64,000 nucleotides of DNA. It comes from a virus. The notes under the pieces are model-generated. The model was not told the DNA's origin and ran no database searches. It saw only the letters and a program-made list of their open reading frames with translations. Made by a program: the position numbers and the translations under genes. Each line of letters begins with the position of its first letter. Position 1 is the first letter of the stretch. Shown here piece by piece: positions 9,107 through 17,356 of the stretch. The stretch covers positions 51,860 to 115,859 of IMG/VR virus record IMGVR_UViG_3300028115_000004. One strand, given 5' to 3'.

Positions 9107-9338
9107 TGACGAAAAGAAGAAACTTCAGAGTGCAATTAAAGAGATGTCTATGTCCATGACTCGTGTGGACGCAGAGAAAGACCTTCAGAAGGATATCATC
9201 CAGAGTGCGTTTGATGATACTGGGGTAGACAAGAAGTACATTCGCAAGTTGGCGATGATCTACCATAAACAGAGTCTCACCGACTTTCAGACTGAGACCG
9301 AAGAAGTACAGAACCTATACGAGGACTTGTTTCTGTAA
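9099..9338 (+). CDS. dsbA: DsbA-like double-stranded DNA-binding protein (late transcription)
   Basis: 79 aa, all-helical. The C-terminal half (GVDKKYIRKLAMIYHKQ...ETEEVQNLYEDLF) closely follows the pattern of T4 DsbA, a small DNA-binding protein that binds near T4 late promoters and enhances late transcription. The ATG at 9099 is chosen because GAGGAG ends 8 bases upstream. The window has several TATAAATA late promoters, so the required partner sites are present. T4 gp55, gp33 and gp45 are not in the window. Confidence 0.7.
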   Translation: MIDDEKKKLQSAIKEMSMSMTRVDAEKDLQKDIIQSAFDDTGVDKKYIRKLAMIYHKQSLTDFQTETEEVQNLYEDLFL

Positions 9339-10789
9339 TGATTATTGATAGATACATGATCCAAAATAGGGAAGACTTGTTCCTTAAGAACTTGATGAAC
9401 CCTATGTTTGGTGATCCCAAACCCTACAACAAACAAGACTTCTGGAAGCTCATTGATCACTGGAAGGCCTATCTTTCGAATGAGTATGGTCTTCGTAAGG
9501 GAAACGTGGTGGGATGGGGTGTCGCAAAGAACAACGTCAACTGTCATGCAATCCTGTTTGCAATTGCAGAACTTGGTGCACAGATTTTTCCTGCACACCT
9601 TGCATGGCATCCAGAGGCGGAAACCGACACTGTATCTACAACCCTACGTCCTGAGTTTGGATTCTGGGATAACGTCACCCTGAATATGTTAGAGGGTGCA
9701 CAGGGCAAGTTCTACGGAAAGTACCTTGATTATGAGATGATCAACATCGATGAGGTTGACATTGTAAACTATAATGAAGAGATGGCCAATGTGACTCCCG
9801 ATGTGTTTCCAGAAGACCCATTCTTCATTACCTACTCAGATGGTTTATGCGAAGATGGATTTGAATTCCAGTATTACACACACCAAGAGACATGGGGTTT
9901 AGCGCACCGCCACTATAAACTGTTCAATATGAAGGACACGATTGGTGTACATACGTTTAACTTCATGCACTGCATGTCCTTCATTACATACTCTCTTGCT
10001 GCTTACATGGGTTGTAAGGAACACTATGTCCTGAACTGGTGGGACAGGGTTGACCAGTGGAAGCCTGCCATGTTGAAGATGCTTCAAGAGGTATACAACA
10101 GACCAGAACGTAAAGTTATCTTCTTCAAGAATGAAGAGACTCTACGTCACAGTTTGTCAGTGATCGACGATACGGGTAAAGAGACGACTCGTTTCATTTG
10201 TCCTTACGGAGAATCTACGCAGTCTTTACATGATATTTGTCATGACTTTAATATTCGTGCTACCGTCCTATACGGAGAAACCCGTGCGAAGGCACTGACT
10301 CTTTTTGTTAAACCAATTAATCCTGACTCAAAGTTCATTGAGGATTCGATTGGATTTGTGCCAGACAACTACTACGAGTGCGTGTATAGTCCGCAGAAGG
10401 GCGTTATGTTTGTGCGTGGGTATCATGACTCAGTATACCGATCTTTCTCGTTTAGTGTAGAGAAGATGGAGACGGGTGAGTACATACATAAAGGCCTGCT
10501 CGAGAAACACCCCCATCAAAAACGTGTGGAGGAAATTCTAGGACACAGTGACTTCTTCTTACTGCGTAAGTATGGTGAGAGTTACCTTGCGGTCTATGAA
10601 GAACCTAAACCCGAACAGTATGAACTACTTGATATTTTGGGCTTGACACACATTGCAGTAATTGATAGAATGGCATACTGTTTGGAGAACAAACGTTATA
10701 GGGACTGGTTCGCATTGAAGAACCAGTTTTGGTATGGATTTGATTCTTATGAAGAAGGTAGAGTGAGGTATTATAATGGCGAAGGATAA
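9338..10789 (+). CDS. ANL-superfamily-like (acyl/aminoacyl-adenylating) protein, degenerate P-loop
   Basis: 483 aa. The N-terminal part (WKAYLSNEYGLRKGNVVGWGVAKNN...ILFAIAELGAQIFPA) matches the opening of AMP-binding acyl-CoA synthetase and adenylation domains. Where those have FxxxTSGTTGxPK, this protein has PFFITYSDGLCEDGFEFQYYTHQE, so the phosphate-binding loop is altered and catalysis is doubtful or different. It resembles the gene at 33996, which keeps a better P-loop; the two look like diverged paralogues. Downstream come a DUF3310 gene and two SGNH hydrolases. Substrate unknown; possibilities are activation of an acyl or amino acid group for surface glycan modification. Confidence 0.5.
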   Translation: MIIDRYMIQNREDLFLKNLMNPMFGDPKPYNKQDFWKLIDHWKAYLSNEYGLRKGNVVGWGVAKNNVNCHAILFAIAELGAQIFPAHLAWHPEAETDTVSTTLRPEFGFWDNVTLNMLEGAQGKFYGKYLDYEMINIDEVDIVNYNEEMANVTPDVFPEDPFFITYSDGLCEDGFEFQYYTHQETWGLAHRHYKLFNMKDTIGVHTFNFMHCMSFITYSLAAYMGCKEHYVLNWWDRVDQWKPAMLKMLQEVYNRPERKVIFFKNEETLRHSLSVIDDTGKETTRFICPYGESTQSLHDICHDFNIRATVLYGETRAKALTLFVKPINPDSKFIEDSIGFVPDNYYECVYSPQKGVMFVRGYHDSVYRSFSFSVEKMETGEYIHKGLLEKHPHQKRVEEILGHSDFFLLRKYGESYLAVYEEPKPEQYELLDILGLTHIAVIDRMAYCLENKRYRDWFALKNQFWYGFDSYEEGRVRYYNGEG

Positions 10790-11321
10790 GAAAAAGACTG
10801 GCAGTATTGATGACATTACGCCAGAACAATGGAATGAAATGAATCGTCTTCATCTTGAAGAGGTGCGAGACTCAAAAGAAAACGACAAAGTTGTGAATAT
10901 TGAGTATGACACGTGTAACGATATTGGGTTTCCGGAAGACACCTTTACTTTAAGTGTGGGTGACATTACGGCTGATTCCATTCCGTTCACACTACACACC
11001 GACGATACTGTGAGTTATACAATCAAAGAACCCATCAACTACAAGTTCAATGAAGGTGTGTTGATGGCAGAGTTCAAAGATTACATCGATTCGACTTACA
11101 GTGGTCACTATGGACAGGGTGGTTTACAGTCCTCTGAGATCATCGTAGATCGTGGTCATGGTATGGGTTTCTTCTCTGGCAATGTTGATAAATACAACGG
11201 ACGTTACGGTAAAAAAGGAGAAACGCCTGCAGACTATAGGAAGGACATTTTGAAGATCATTCATTATGGTTTCCTGATGCTGTACGAGCACGATAGAATT
11301 CATGGGAATACTACTGACTAA
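10776..11321 (+). CDS. DUF3310-like protein (phage 'nucleotide kinase' annotation)
   Basis: 181 aa. The C-terminal part has the DUF3310 pattern: DYIDSTYSGHYG, then GFFSGNVDKYNGRYGKKG, then DILKIIHYGFLMLYEHD. The family is widespread in phages and often annotated as nucleotide kinase, but a biochemical role is not settled. The N-terminal 70 residues are variable and acidic. It overlaps both neighbours (14 and 20 bases). Confidence 0.7.
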   Translation: MAKDKKKTGSIDDITPEQWNEMNRLHLEEVRDSKENDKVVNIEYDTCNDIGFPEDTFTLSVGDITADSIPFTLHTDDTVSYTIKEPINYKFNEGVLMAEFKDYIDSTYSGHYGQGGLQSSEIIVDRGHGMGFFSGNVDKYNGRYGKKGETPADYRKDILKIIHYGFLMLYEHDRIHGNTTD

Positions 11322-12132
11322 TGGTGACAGTTTTACGTATGGGGATGAACTGCCGGGTTCTCGGACTTATGGAGAGGACGGTGAAACGGCTCTCTTCGAC
11401 TTAAATACACATCACCCCAAAACTTACACGTATAAACTAGCCAATCATCTTGGTGTTAACCACGTAAATTTGGCACATAACGGTTCTTCTAATCAAAAAA
11501 TTTTTAGAAGAACCACCGCTTTCCTGCAGAGAACTACCAAGAAAGTAGACTACATGGTAATCATGTGGTCTTCTTGGGGTAGGTTGGAAGTTTTCTCGCC
11601 CATTACCTATAAGAAAGATAATGAAATGTTCATTCAGGAAGAGTGTAATATGAATCAACTTATTCCGGATCACCATGATCGTGAACTCGGGTTTAATCTA
11701 AAAAACTGGCCTGAAGGTGGTGAGGTTGGTCAAGCGGTAGTAGATTGGTACACCAAAGTTTATACCATGTCGACTCCGATTCTACATCATCTCAACTACA
11801 TGTGTACTCTTCAACAGATCGCAGATTTAAAGGGTATCAAAATCATACAAACCGGAATTCATCATGGAAACTGGCAGAATGTGTTGAGTTGTATGAATAG
11901 AGCTAAGAATGATGATCGTTTCAAACCTTGGTTGGCAGAGATAGAATCTTGTTTTAGATACCTAAGACCGGAATGTAAGATAGGTTTTGGTGATAGACTA
12001 GATATGACATCTATTGCAGAGAGTCCAGATCACGAGGAATTTTTCATCTATCCCATGGGACATCCCTGCGAAGGAACACACACTTGGTATGCAGAGATGC
12101 TTTACAACGTATTTAAAGAGATGGAAGAATAA
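11302..12132 (+). CDS. SGNH/GDSL-type hydrolase-like protein (first of a tandem pair)
   Basis: 276 aa. Block I is LTNGDSFTYGDEL with the nucleophile Ser (GDS), block III is NLAHNGSSNQKIF (Gly/Asn), and the end carries HPCEGTHTWYAEML, a candidate catalytic His region. These fit SGNH esterases and O-acetyl hydrolases. It has no signal peptide, so it would act inside the cell on nucleotide-bound or lipid-bound substrates or on virion glycan. The next gene is a clear paralogue with the same blocks. Confidence 0.7.
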   Translation: MGILLTNGDSFTYGDELPGSRTYGEDGETALFDLNTHHPKTYTYKLANHLGVNHVNLAHNGSSNQKIFRRTTAFLQRTTKKVDYMVIMWSSWGRLEVFSPITYKKDNEMFIQEECNMNQLIPDHHDRELGFNLKNWPEGGEVGQAVVDWYTKVYTMSTPILHHLNYMCTLQQIADLKGIKIIQTGIHHGNWQNVLSCMNRAKNDDRFKPWLAEIESCFRYLRPECKIGFGDRLDMTSIAESPDHEEFFIYPMGHPCEGTHTWYAEMLYNVFKEMEE

Positions 12133-12923
12133 TGTTATTGACCTGTGGTTGCAGTTTTGTTTGGGGAGATGAACTGGAAGGTTGTTACGATGACCCGCCA
12201 AATCATTGGAGACATACCTTTACCAGTCTCCTAGCTAAACGCTTGAGGGTGGATTATATCAATCTGGCCGCCTGTGGAAACGGAAACGATAAAATCTTTC
12301 GGGACGTTATGACCTATCTCACCGATCCGAATAGACGACAACCAACACACATGGTGATTCTCTGGTCTAGTTGGCAAAGAACTGAAATGGCCGAACCCGA
12401 CAATTCTCATCATGCGGGGAGAAATATCCAAAGGTTCGACTCAACATCACAGTTCTCACCTGAGAGAATCCACAACATACTTCCAAAGAAATGGGGTGCA
12501 GCTCACGCATGGTTTGATAGGGCATATGATGTCAGAACCGATATCTTGAGACAACTTCCTCTCATGATTGCCATGCAAGAAATCTGTGACCTACGAGGAA
12601 TCAAATTGATTCAAGGGGCATTCCACGATAGAATGATGGATAACATTATGTGGTCACTTAAGGGTGGTGATAGTGGTGATTTTGCGGCGTGGAATAAAAA
12701 GTTCGGTGATCTGTTTGGTAAGTTGCGAAGTGAGAGTAGAGTTGGTCTTGGTAAATATGAGACACTGAGATCAGTGAGCGAGAGGTTGAAAGACATCAAA
12801 CCTAACGCCCACCCTGGCGAAGCCTCCCACAGTGAATATGCGGGAATGCTTTATGGCATCTTTAACTCTTTTGAGATAATTCGACGATTCGACAAATCTG
12901 TTGTTTCTGATCATCAACCTTAA
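12132..12923 (+). CDS. SGNH/GDSL-type hydrolase-like protein (second of a tandem pair)
   Basis: 263 aa, paralogous to the upstream gene: TCGCSFVWGDEL replaces the GDS block (Ser kept, Asp to Cys), NLAACGNGNDKIF is the Gly/Asn block, and HPGEASHSEYAGML is the C-terminal His block. A shared VILWSSWQRTE segment corresponds to VIMWSSWGRLE in the first copy, which supports duplication. It starts within the last base of the upstream stop codon. Substrate unknown. Confidence 0.68.
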   Translation: MLLTCGCSFVWGDELEGCYDDPPNHWRHTFTSLLAKRLRVDYINLAACGNGNDKIFRDVMTYLTDPNRRQPTHMVILWSSWQRTEMAEPDNSHHAGRNIQRFDSTSQFSPERIHNILPKKWGAAHAWFDRAYDVRTDILRQLPLMIAMQEICDLRGIKLIQGAFHDRMMDNIMWSLKGGDSGDFAAWNKKFGDLFGKLRSESRVGLGKYETLRSVSERLKDIKPNAHPGEASHSEYAGMLYGIFNSFEIIRRFDKSVVSDHQP

Positions 12924-12988
12924 CTGAGAGACGACCATCAACCCTCATGCTAGTCGTGAGATTCGTAAATTTATAGAGAGGTATATCA

Positions 12989-13288
12989 ATGAGCACGAAT
13001 AACCCAAACGCAATCTTTGATCTAGAACAACAGATTATGGAATGTTGGAATATTATTGAAGATATTGATTTGATAACAACACACTTTGTCGATTCGACTG
13101 AATGGGCGGGAGATCATTTTAGTCCTAAGGCCTGTGATGCGATGATGAACAAGTACTTTGGTCTTAAAGAACTTTATGCTCTCAAATTCGAAAGGGTGTG
13201 GGATACCTTCGAAGACGTATGTAAAGAATACCACAGACGGGGAATGGAATTGAAGGACTTAGACGCTACTTGTCCCGAACGGATATAG
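12989..13288 (+). CDS. Conserved hypothetical protein
   Basis: 99 aa, mostly helical and acidic (FDLEQQIMECWNIIEDIDLIT...). I recall similar small proteins in marine T4-like phages but know no function. It has a good AGAGAGG ribosome-binding site and is the last gene before the terminator and late promoter at 13.3 kb. The 65-base gap upstream holds only a weak imperfect inverted repeat (ACGAC/GTCGT). Confidence 0.7.
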   Translation: MSTNNPNAIFDLEQQIMECWNIIEDIDLITTHFVDSTEWAGDHFSPKACDAMMNKYFGLKELYALKFERVWDTFEDVCKEYHRRGMELKDLDATCPERI

Positions 13289-13322
13289 TTTAAAAAACAC
13301 ACACTGTCAAGACAATGACATA

Positions 13323-13330
13323 TATAAATA
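13323..13330 (+). promoter_or_regulatory. T4-type late promoter
   Basis: The octamer TATAAATA matches the T4 late promoter consensus. It precedes the exported-protein block (13.4-17.0 kb) and overlaps the left arm of the terminator that closes the upstream operon. Confidence 0.65.
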
Positions 13331-13365
13331 CCCATGAGGTCAAACAACTTTATGGGTATTTTTTT
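13326..13365 (+). terminator. Rho-independent terminator overlapping a late promoter
   Basis: AAATACCCAT (13326-13335) pairs with ATGGGTATTT (13352-13361) across a 16-base loop and runs into seven T (13359-13365). It would stop early or middle transcripts from 9-13 kb. A late transcript starting a few bases after the TATAAATA box would lack most of the left arm and so escape termination. Confidence 0.6.
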
Positions 13366-13920
13366 ATGCGTTACATAATTAGTTTTTGGATGCTTGCGGT
13401 GATATTAGCATCTACGGGGGTTCATGCACAGGAAGAAAATCCTGTTGAACCAATTGTTACTGAGAGTACGGTAATCACATCGGGGAAGTCTGAGACAACA
13501 CTAAAGTCGCCCCCTGCGTCTGCCATCTCTCCTACGATCAACACGTCTAACTCTGACCTATGTACTTTCGGAGTTGCGGGTGCGGTTCAGACTCAGATAC
13601 TTGGTATCTCTATGGGATCACAAGTAACCGATGAGAACTGTGAGAGATTGAAACTGGCCAAGACTACCTTCGATATGGGTATGAAAGTGGCTGCGGTTTC
13701 CATCATGTGCCAAGACCCTCGTGTCTTTGACGCAATGATGAATGCGGGAACACCGTGTCCCTATGACGGTATGATCGGAATGGAAGCGAAGGCTGCATGG
13801 GAGACTAATCCCGAACTGATGCCTGGCGCACCAGAGAAAAAGGAAGAACTGAGTAATGAGAACAAGACATTACTGGGCGGGGCTGGCGTTGCTACTCTGC
13901 TCTTCTTACTCTTACTCTGA
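13366..13920 (+). CDS. Exported protein with C-terminal hydrophobic anchor
   Basis: 184 aa. An N-terminal signal peptide (RYIISFWMLAVILASTGVHA, cleavage likely after AHA|Q) is followed by a Ser/Thr-rich linker, a Gly/Ala region with four Cys, and a hydrophobic C-terminus (TLLGGAGVATLLFLLLL). The ATG at 13366 follows the terminator T-run and has no clear Shine-Dalgarno, so late translation may use a structured or weak site. Function unknown; it heads a late-promoter block of secreted proteins. The 3' end overlaps the next gene by 65 bases. Confidence 0.65.
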   Translation: MRYIISFWMLAVILASTGVHAQEENPVEPIVTESTVITSGKSETTLKSPPASAISPTINTSNSDLCTFGVAGAVQTQILGISMGSQVTDENCERLKLAKTTFDMGMKVAAVSIMCQDPRVFDAMMNAGTPCPYDGMIGMEAKAAWETNPELMPGAPEKKEELSNENKTLLGGAGVATLLFLLLL

Positions 13921-14722
13921 GGAAGTCTACCAGTCTTCGCCTAACGCAGCCAATGCGGGGTTGAATTGGGTGATGACCAATATCCTGCCTCAACAGGCGG
14001 GACTGACAGTGAATGGTGTAGTATATCGATACACTGCTGTCAAGGATGCGGATGCGGACATGTTAGTCCATGTCCAGAACGAAGATGCAATCAATGGGGG
14101 TTACATCTTTCGTGAGACAGATGATTGGTCTGGACTGCCTGGCAATACAATTAATAAACAGGTTCCAGTTGCCAACATACCCATACAGTTTTGGGGTGAC
14201 GGGTCGATTGAAGTAGAAGGGGAAGGAAGTGTTGAAAACCCTCTCGTAATCTACAATTATCGATACGACACTTGTTTTGGCGTTACGGATAATCCGGAAT
14301 GTCCTGGCTACATGCCACCCGTTGCGATGCCTGATTTGACAGTGACCGATCCTATGGATGAACAATACGTCAAGGATGAGTTGGAGAAGAAGGCAGAGTT
14401 AGACGAACAAGACGAAGAAGATCGTCAACGTCGAAGAATGATGTCGTCGTCGGAGGAGAAGGAGGACAAGAGACTGGCTGCAATATTGGGGATCGTCGAT
14501 AACTCATTGTTGGCTGCAGAGAGCATGCAGAAACATGAAGAATTGATGGCAATGCAGTACATACCCTCTAGTTACTATGTCGAACTCCCTGACACAAAGT
14601 ATGAAGAAACGGTTGTTCTGAAGGACGCTGATCTGCCTGACAATAGAAAGGCACGTAGACAGAGTGTTTCTCAACAACTCTTACATCAAGAGTTAGTAAA
14701 TCTACAGTATGAAAAGAAATAA
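13856..14722 (+). CDS. Exported hypothetical protein
   Basis: 288 aa. A short signal peptide (RTRHYWAGLALLLCSSYSYS|EE) leads into a beta-rich region (NGVVYRYTAVKDAD..., two Cys near CFGVTDNPEC) and then a long charged helix (residues 170-240, KKAELDEQDEEDRQRRRMM), likely coiled coil. I do not recognise the family. It may be a periplasmic or virion-attached protein. It shares 65 bases with the previous gene in a different frame. Confidence 0.65.
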   Translation: MRTRHYWAGLALLLCSSYSYSEEVYQSSPNAANAGLNWVMTNILPQQAGLTVNGVVYRYTAVKDADADMLVHVQNEDAINGGYIFRETDDWSGLPGNTINKQVPVANIPIQFWGDGSIEVEGEGSVENPLVIYNYRYDTCFGVTDNPECPGYMPPVAMPDLTVTDPMDEQYVKDELEKKAELDEQDEEDRQRRRMMSSSEEKEDKRLAAILGIVDNSLLAAESMQKHEELMAMQYIPSSYYVELPDTKYEETVVLKDADLPDNRKARRQSVSQQLLHQELVNLQYEKK

Positions 14723-14747
14723 CAATTATAAAAACTAGGAGCAAGAA

Positions 14748-15245
14748 ATGAATAAAGCACTTATCCCTGCGATCATGGGATTAACATTTGCTGCCGCTGT
14801 GGCTGCTGAGATTCCGATTACCGGAAACGTAGAGTCTAAGTGTATCGTTACTACTGACGCCAACGGTGTTTATGGTAACCCTACGCCTAGTCTTCTGAGT
14901 ACAACACAGGCAAACGGTGGTGTAGAACCTGTGGTTCGTTACGATGTAATTCAGGCGGACTACTACAAGGCGTTGATCAGTGTACCAGACGTTTTCACAG
15001 AAAGCCCTGCACTGAATGATGTTGTCAACTGGTCTGGTGACGTTACGGTTGGAGAAGTATCTGACCCTCTTATGTCTGCATACGACAATGACAAACGTCT
15101 ATATAACAATATTACGGAGATTGATTTGACCGTTGCGGGAAGCACATGGTTTAAGATTTCTTCTGAAGCAGATTACGGATACGACAAAGCGTTCCCTGCT
15201 GGACAATACCGTTCGGTTGTGACTGCGGAGTGTATCGCAAACTAA
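14748..15245 (+). CDS. Exported beta-rich protein, spore-coat-U/fimbria-like
   Basis: 165 aa. The signal peptide is NKALIPAIMGLTFAAAVAA (cleaved before EIPITG). The mature part has a paired-cysteine beta pattern (SKCIVTTD near the start, TAECIAN at the very end), reminiscent of secreted fimbrial or spore-coat-U domains; this fold call is weak. It has a strong AGGAG site. It lies directly before a chaperone-like gene. Confidence 0.6.
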   Translation: MNKALIPAIMGLTFAAAVAAEIPITGNVESKCIVTTDANGVYGNPTPSLLSTTQANGGVEPVVRYDVIQADYYKALISVPDVFTESPALNDVVNWSGDVTVGEVSDPLMSAYDNDKRLYNNITEIDLTVAGSTWFKISSEADYGYDKAFPAGQYRSVVTAECIAN

Positions 15246-15254
15246 GGTGACTCT

Positions 15255-15629
15255 ATGCGTTATATCATGACATTGTTATTTCTTTCCCTGTGTGGGTCAG
15301 CAATGGCCCACCAGTGGACACCCACCTATCCGAAGTTAGAACCTTCGTATGTGAATGGTGCATTGAAAGCAACAATGACGTTATTCAATAGTAGACAGGA
15401 TGTTTCCTATTACGAGATCGGTGTATTTGACGCCGATATGAAACCCGTGAAGTTTGCGACTGCGGAACGAATCGTTCAAGTCGGGTATCTACGAAGAATG
15501 AAGATTGATGTCTTCATTCGTGAACAGGACAGAAACGTAGCTGTATACATCTGTTCGAAATCCAAATTATTGAAGGGTGAGGGTACAGCAACTCTTATCG
15601 CTTCTAGAATATGTTCGAAGATAAAATGA
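15255..15629 (+). CDS. Exported protein resembling the N-terminal domain of a fimbrial chaperone
   Basis: 124 aa with signal peptide RYIMTLLFLSLCGSAMA|HQW. The mature part (YPKLEPSYVNGALKATMTLFNSRQDVSYYEIGVFD...) has the Ig-like strand order of PapD-type N-terminal domains: a conserved Asn in xxLFNxR, then YYEIGVFD, then a basic strand before VAVYICSKSK. It is too short for a full two-domain chaperone. I recall similar proteins in T4-like marine phages without known function. Confidence 0.6.
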   Translation: MRYIMTLLFLSLCGSAMAHQWTPTYPKLEPSYVNGALKATMTLFNSRQDVSYYEIGVFDADMKPVKFATAERIVQVGYLRRMKIDVFIREQDRNVAVYICSKSKLLKGEGTATLIASRICSKIK

Positions 15630-16102
15630 AACCAAGTAGATTTCTGTTATTCATCATTCTGTACTTTTGTGTAGGTTTCTACTGTGGTGCAGTGTATGGA
15701 CAATCAAGTTCACTGAACCTCGCACTACCGCAATCGCCACAGAGTTTTCAATCCGACAGGGTAAGAGCAGGAGACCTAGAATGTTCTGCGGCCATTGGAT
15801 CGTCTACCAACGTGGAGTTTGGTGTGGTGGGTATTCTGAACCAGAATGATCCTTGGGATCAATACCGCAACACGATGAACGTCCAACCCATCGACGGTGG
15901 GTTTAATGGTCTGACATACAACGACAACTTCATGAGAGACGTTGGCGTGTATGCGAAGATCACCGTTCCTATTGGTGCACCGAAAGAACGTCTGAACTGT
16001 AACGCCCTGTACAAACTAGAATTAGAAAAGAAGAGACTAGAAGTCATGAAGTTAAAACAAGAATTAAATGCGCTTCGTAACTTACAGTTCGAGGAGAACT
16101 AA
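15626..16102 (+). CDS. Exported protein with C-terminal coiled coil
   Basis: 158 aa from the ATG at 15626, which overlaps the previous stop as ATGA. The signal peptide is PSRFLLFIILYFCVGFYCGAVYG|Q. The mature protein has two Cys (LECSAA, LNCNAL) and a C-terminal charged helix (LYKLELEKKRLEVMKLKQELNALR) typical of a coiled coil. Family unknown. It is part of the late secreted block. Confidence 0.65.
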   Translation: MKPSRFLLFIILYFCVGFYCGAVYGQSSSLNLALPQSPQSFQSDRVRAGDLECSAAIGSSTNVEFGVVGILNQNDPWDQYRNTMNVQPIDGGFNGLTYNDNFMRDVGVYAKITVPIGAPKERLNCNALYKLELEKKRLEVMKLKQELNALRNLQFEEN

Positions 16103-16599
16103 TGTCAGACGAAGATAAGACTACAATCGAATTTGGGGGAATGTCATTTACTGGTGGTAAGGCGTTTGCTCTGGTAACCGCACTCTCTACACTCGGTGGT
16201 GCCGCTTGGGGTGGTTTTGAAATCTACAAAGACTATATGGATATGAAAGAGATTATCCAGAACATAGATACCACAGAGATTGAGAACAGAAACCAACAGA
16301 TCGAAATCAAGATGGATGAGATGTTGGCGCAAGTGAATCAGGCCATCGACTACTCACGTAGTATCAAGAATGACCTGAGAGACGACTTCAACCGTATGGA
16401 AGCGAATGTAGACCGAATCGAAGATCAGTCCCGTGACCTAGAAACTGAGGTTGAGGATATGATTGATCGTGCAGATGAACGTTTTGATATGAAGCGTGAA
16501 TCATTACAGATGGACACTGATAAGAAGATTGAAGCACTGGAGAAGAGACTGAACGATAAGATTCAGACGTTCCTAGATAATCCTCTTGCCGATGGTTAA
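16102..16599 (+). CDS. Membrane-anchored coiled-coil protein
   Basis: 165 aa. One hydrophobic segment (about residues 19-40, GKAFALVTALSTLGGAAWGGF) is followed by a long heptad-rich acidic helix (residues 50-155). The topology suggests an inner-membrane anchor with a rod projecting to one side. It could act in lysis timing or envelope binding, but no family is recognised. It starts at the stop of the upstream gene. Confidence 0.65.
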   Translation: MSDEDKTTIEFGGMSFTGGKAFALVTALSTLGGAAWGGFEIYKDYMDMKEIIQNIDTTEIENRNQQIEIKMDEMLAQVNQAIDYSRSIKNDLRDDFNRMEANVDRIEDQSRDLETEVEDMIDRADERFDMKRESLQMDTDKKIEALEKRLNDKIQTFLDNPLADG

Positions 16600-16607
16600 A
16601 TTAAGGC

Positions 16608-16636
16608 TTGACAGATATGAATTTTCGTGTTATACT
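16608..16636 (+). promoter_or_regulatory. Sigma70-like promoter over a lipoprotein start
   Basis: TTGACA (16608-16613), 17-base spacer, TATACT (16631-16636). Initiation would fall inside the lipoprotein gene, so it could only serve downstream genes. It shares the flanks TTGACAGAT and CGTGTTATA with the promoter-like sequence at 43963. Confidence 0.35.
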
Positions 16637-17000
16637 AACAGCTATCTCTGTGGGGATGCTGATTACTGGATGTTCGCTAATCCCATCTCGGTGGGATGAC
16701 AACGAAGCAGCCGGAGTCACCGATCTCTACAACTCTATTGTCACTATGGATTGCACTCTTCAACCTGTACTTATAAAACGTATGGTAGAGGATATTGACA
16801 AGAAGCACACGTGGGTGTTACACTACACCCAACTCAAAGGTACAAAGGACATCGAAAGTCTTCTATTGAAGATGGATGATACTATTGATGGAATGGTCAA
16901 GCAGGAAAAGATCAACCCTGCTTATTGTAAAATCAAACAAAGACTACTCACTGAACAGTCAGAGGCAGTCGCTGCAACTATTATGGGAAGATTCAAATGA
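16617..17000 (+). CDS. Lipoprotein
   Basis: 127 aa. A lipoprotein signal (NFRVILTAISVGMLITG|C, lipobox ITGC with Cys19) predicts attachment to the envelope after acylation. The mature domain is helical and has two further Cys. The ATG at 16617 gives a complete signal peptide; the upstream TTG at 16608 is part of a promoter-like box. A role in lysis or superinfection exclusion is possible but unproven. It overlaps the next gene at ATGA. Confidence 0.65.
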   Translation: MNFRVILTAISVGMLITGCSLIPSRWDDNEAAGVTDLYNSIVTMDCTLQPVLIKRMVEDIDKKHTWVLHYTQLKGTKDIESLLLKMDDTIDGMVKQEKINPAYCKIKQRLLTEQSEAVAATIMGRFK

Positions 17001-17242
17001 ACGAACTTGAAGAACTAGAGTCAATTGTCGCTCTTGAAGATGAGGATTGGGAAGCATCCCGTCTTGCAGAAGTATTCATCGATATGGTCAAGTCCCGTGA
17101 AGCCGGTGAATTGACCGAAGCGGAGTTCACGGAACTCGTGGGTGACATGCGTCAGACTGAACTCATGTATGATGAGTCTGAGATGACCATTGCCAGACAA
17201 CGGTTAGTAAAAGTTGCCGAAACCCTCGCAAAATTTAGCTAA
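16997..17242 (+). CDS. Small acidic helical protein
   Basis: 81 aa, very rich in Glu (NELEELESIVALEDEDWEASR...), predicted all-helical. It has no Cys and no membrane segment. It starts at the ATGA ending the lipoprotein gene and is the last gene before an A-rich early-type promoter. Not recognised. Confidence 0.6.
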   Translation: MNELEELESIVALEDEDWEASRLAEVFIDMVKSREAGELTEAEFTELVGDMRQTELMYDESEMTIARQRLVKVAETLAKFS

Positions 17243-17270
17243 AAAAACTTAAAATAATTTCAAAAAACGC

Positions 17271-17300
17271 TTGACAAACTTGTTTCGACTATGAGATAAT
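17271..17300 (+). promoter_or_regulatory. Early-type sigma70 promoter with A-tract
   Basis: TTGACA (17271-17276) and GATAAT (17295-17300), 18-base spacer, preceded by A-runs (17243-17268) that could act as an UP element. The leader holds a perfect hairpin TGGGGA-GAGGT-TCCCCA (17313-17329) ahead of the DUF932 gene. Confidence 0.65.
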
Positions 17301-17356
17301 ACGTATGTTGTCTGGGGAGAGGTTCCCCAAACGCCTTAACTACGGAGAAATATATT

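Noticed and set aside
12924-12988. Inverted repeat ACGAC/GTCGT as a terminator
   Set aside because: Only 5 bp, a long loop and no T-run.
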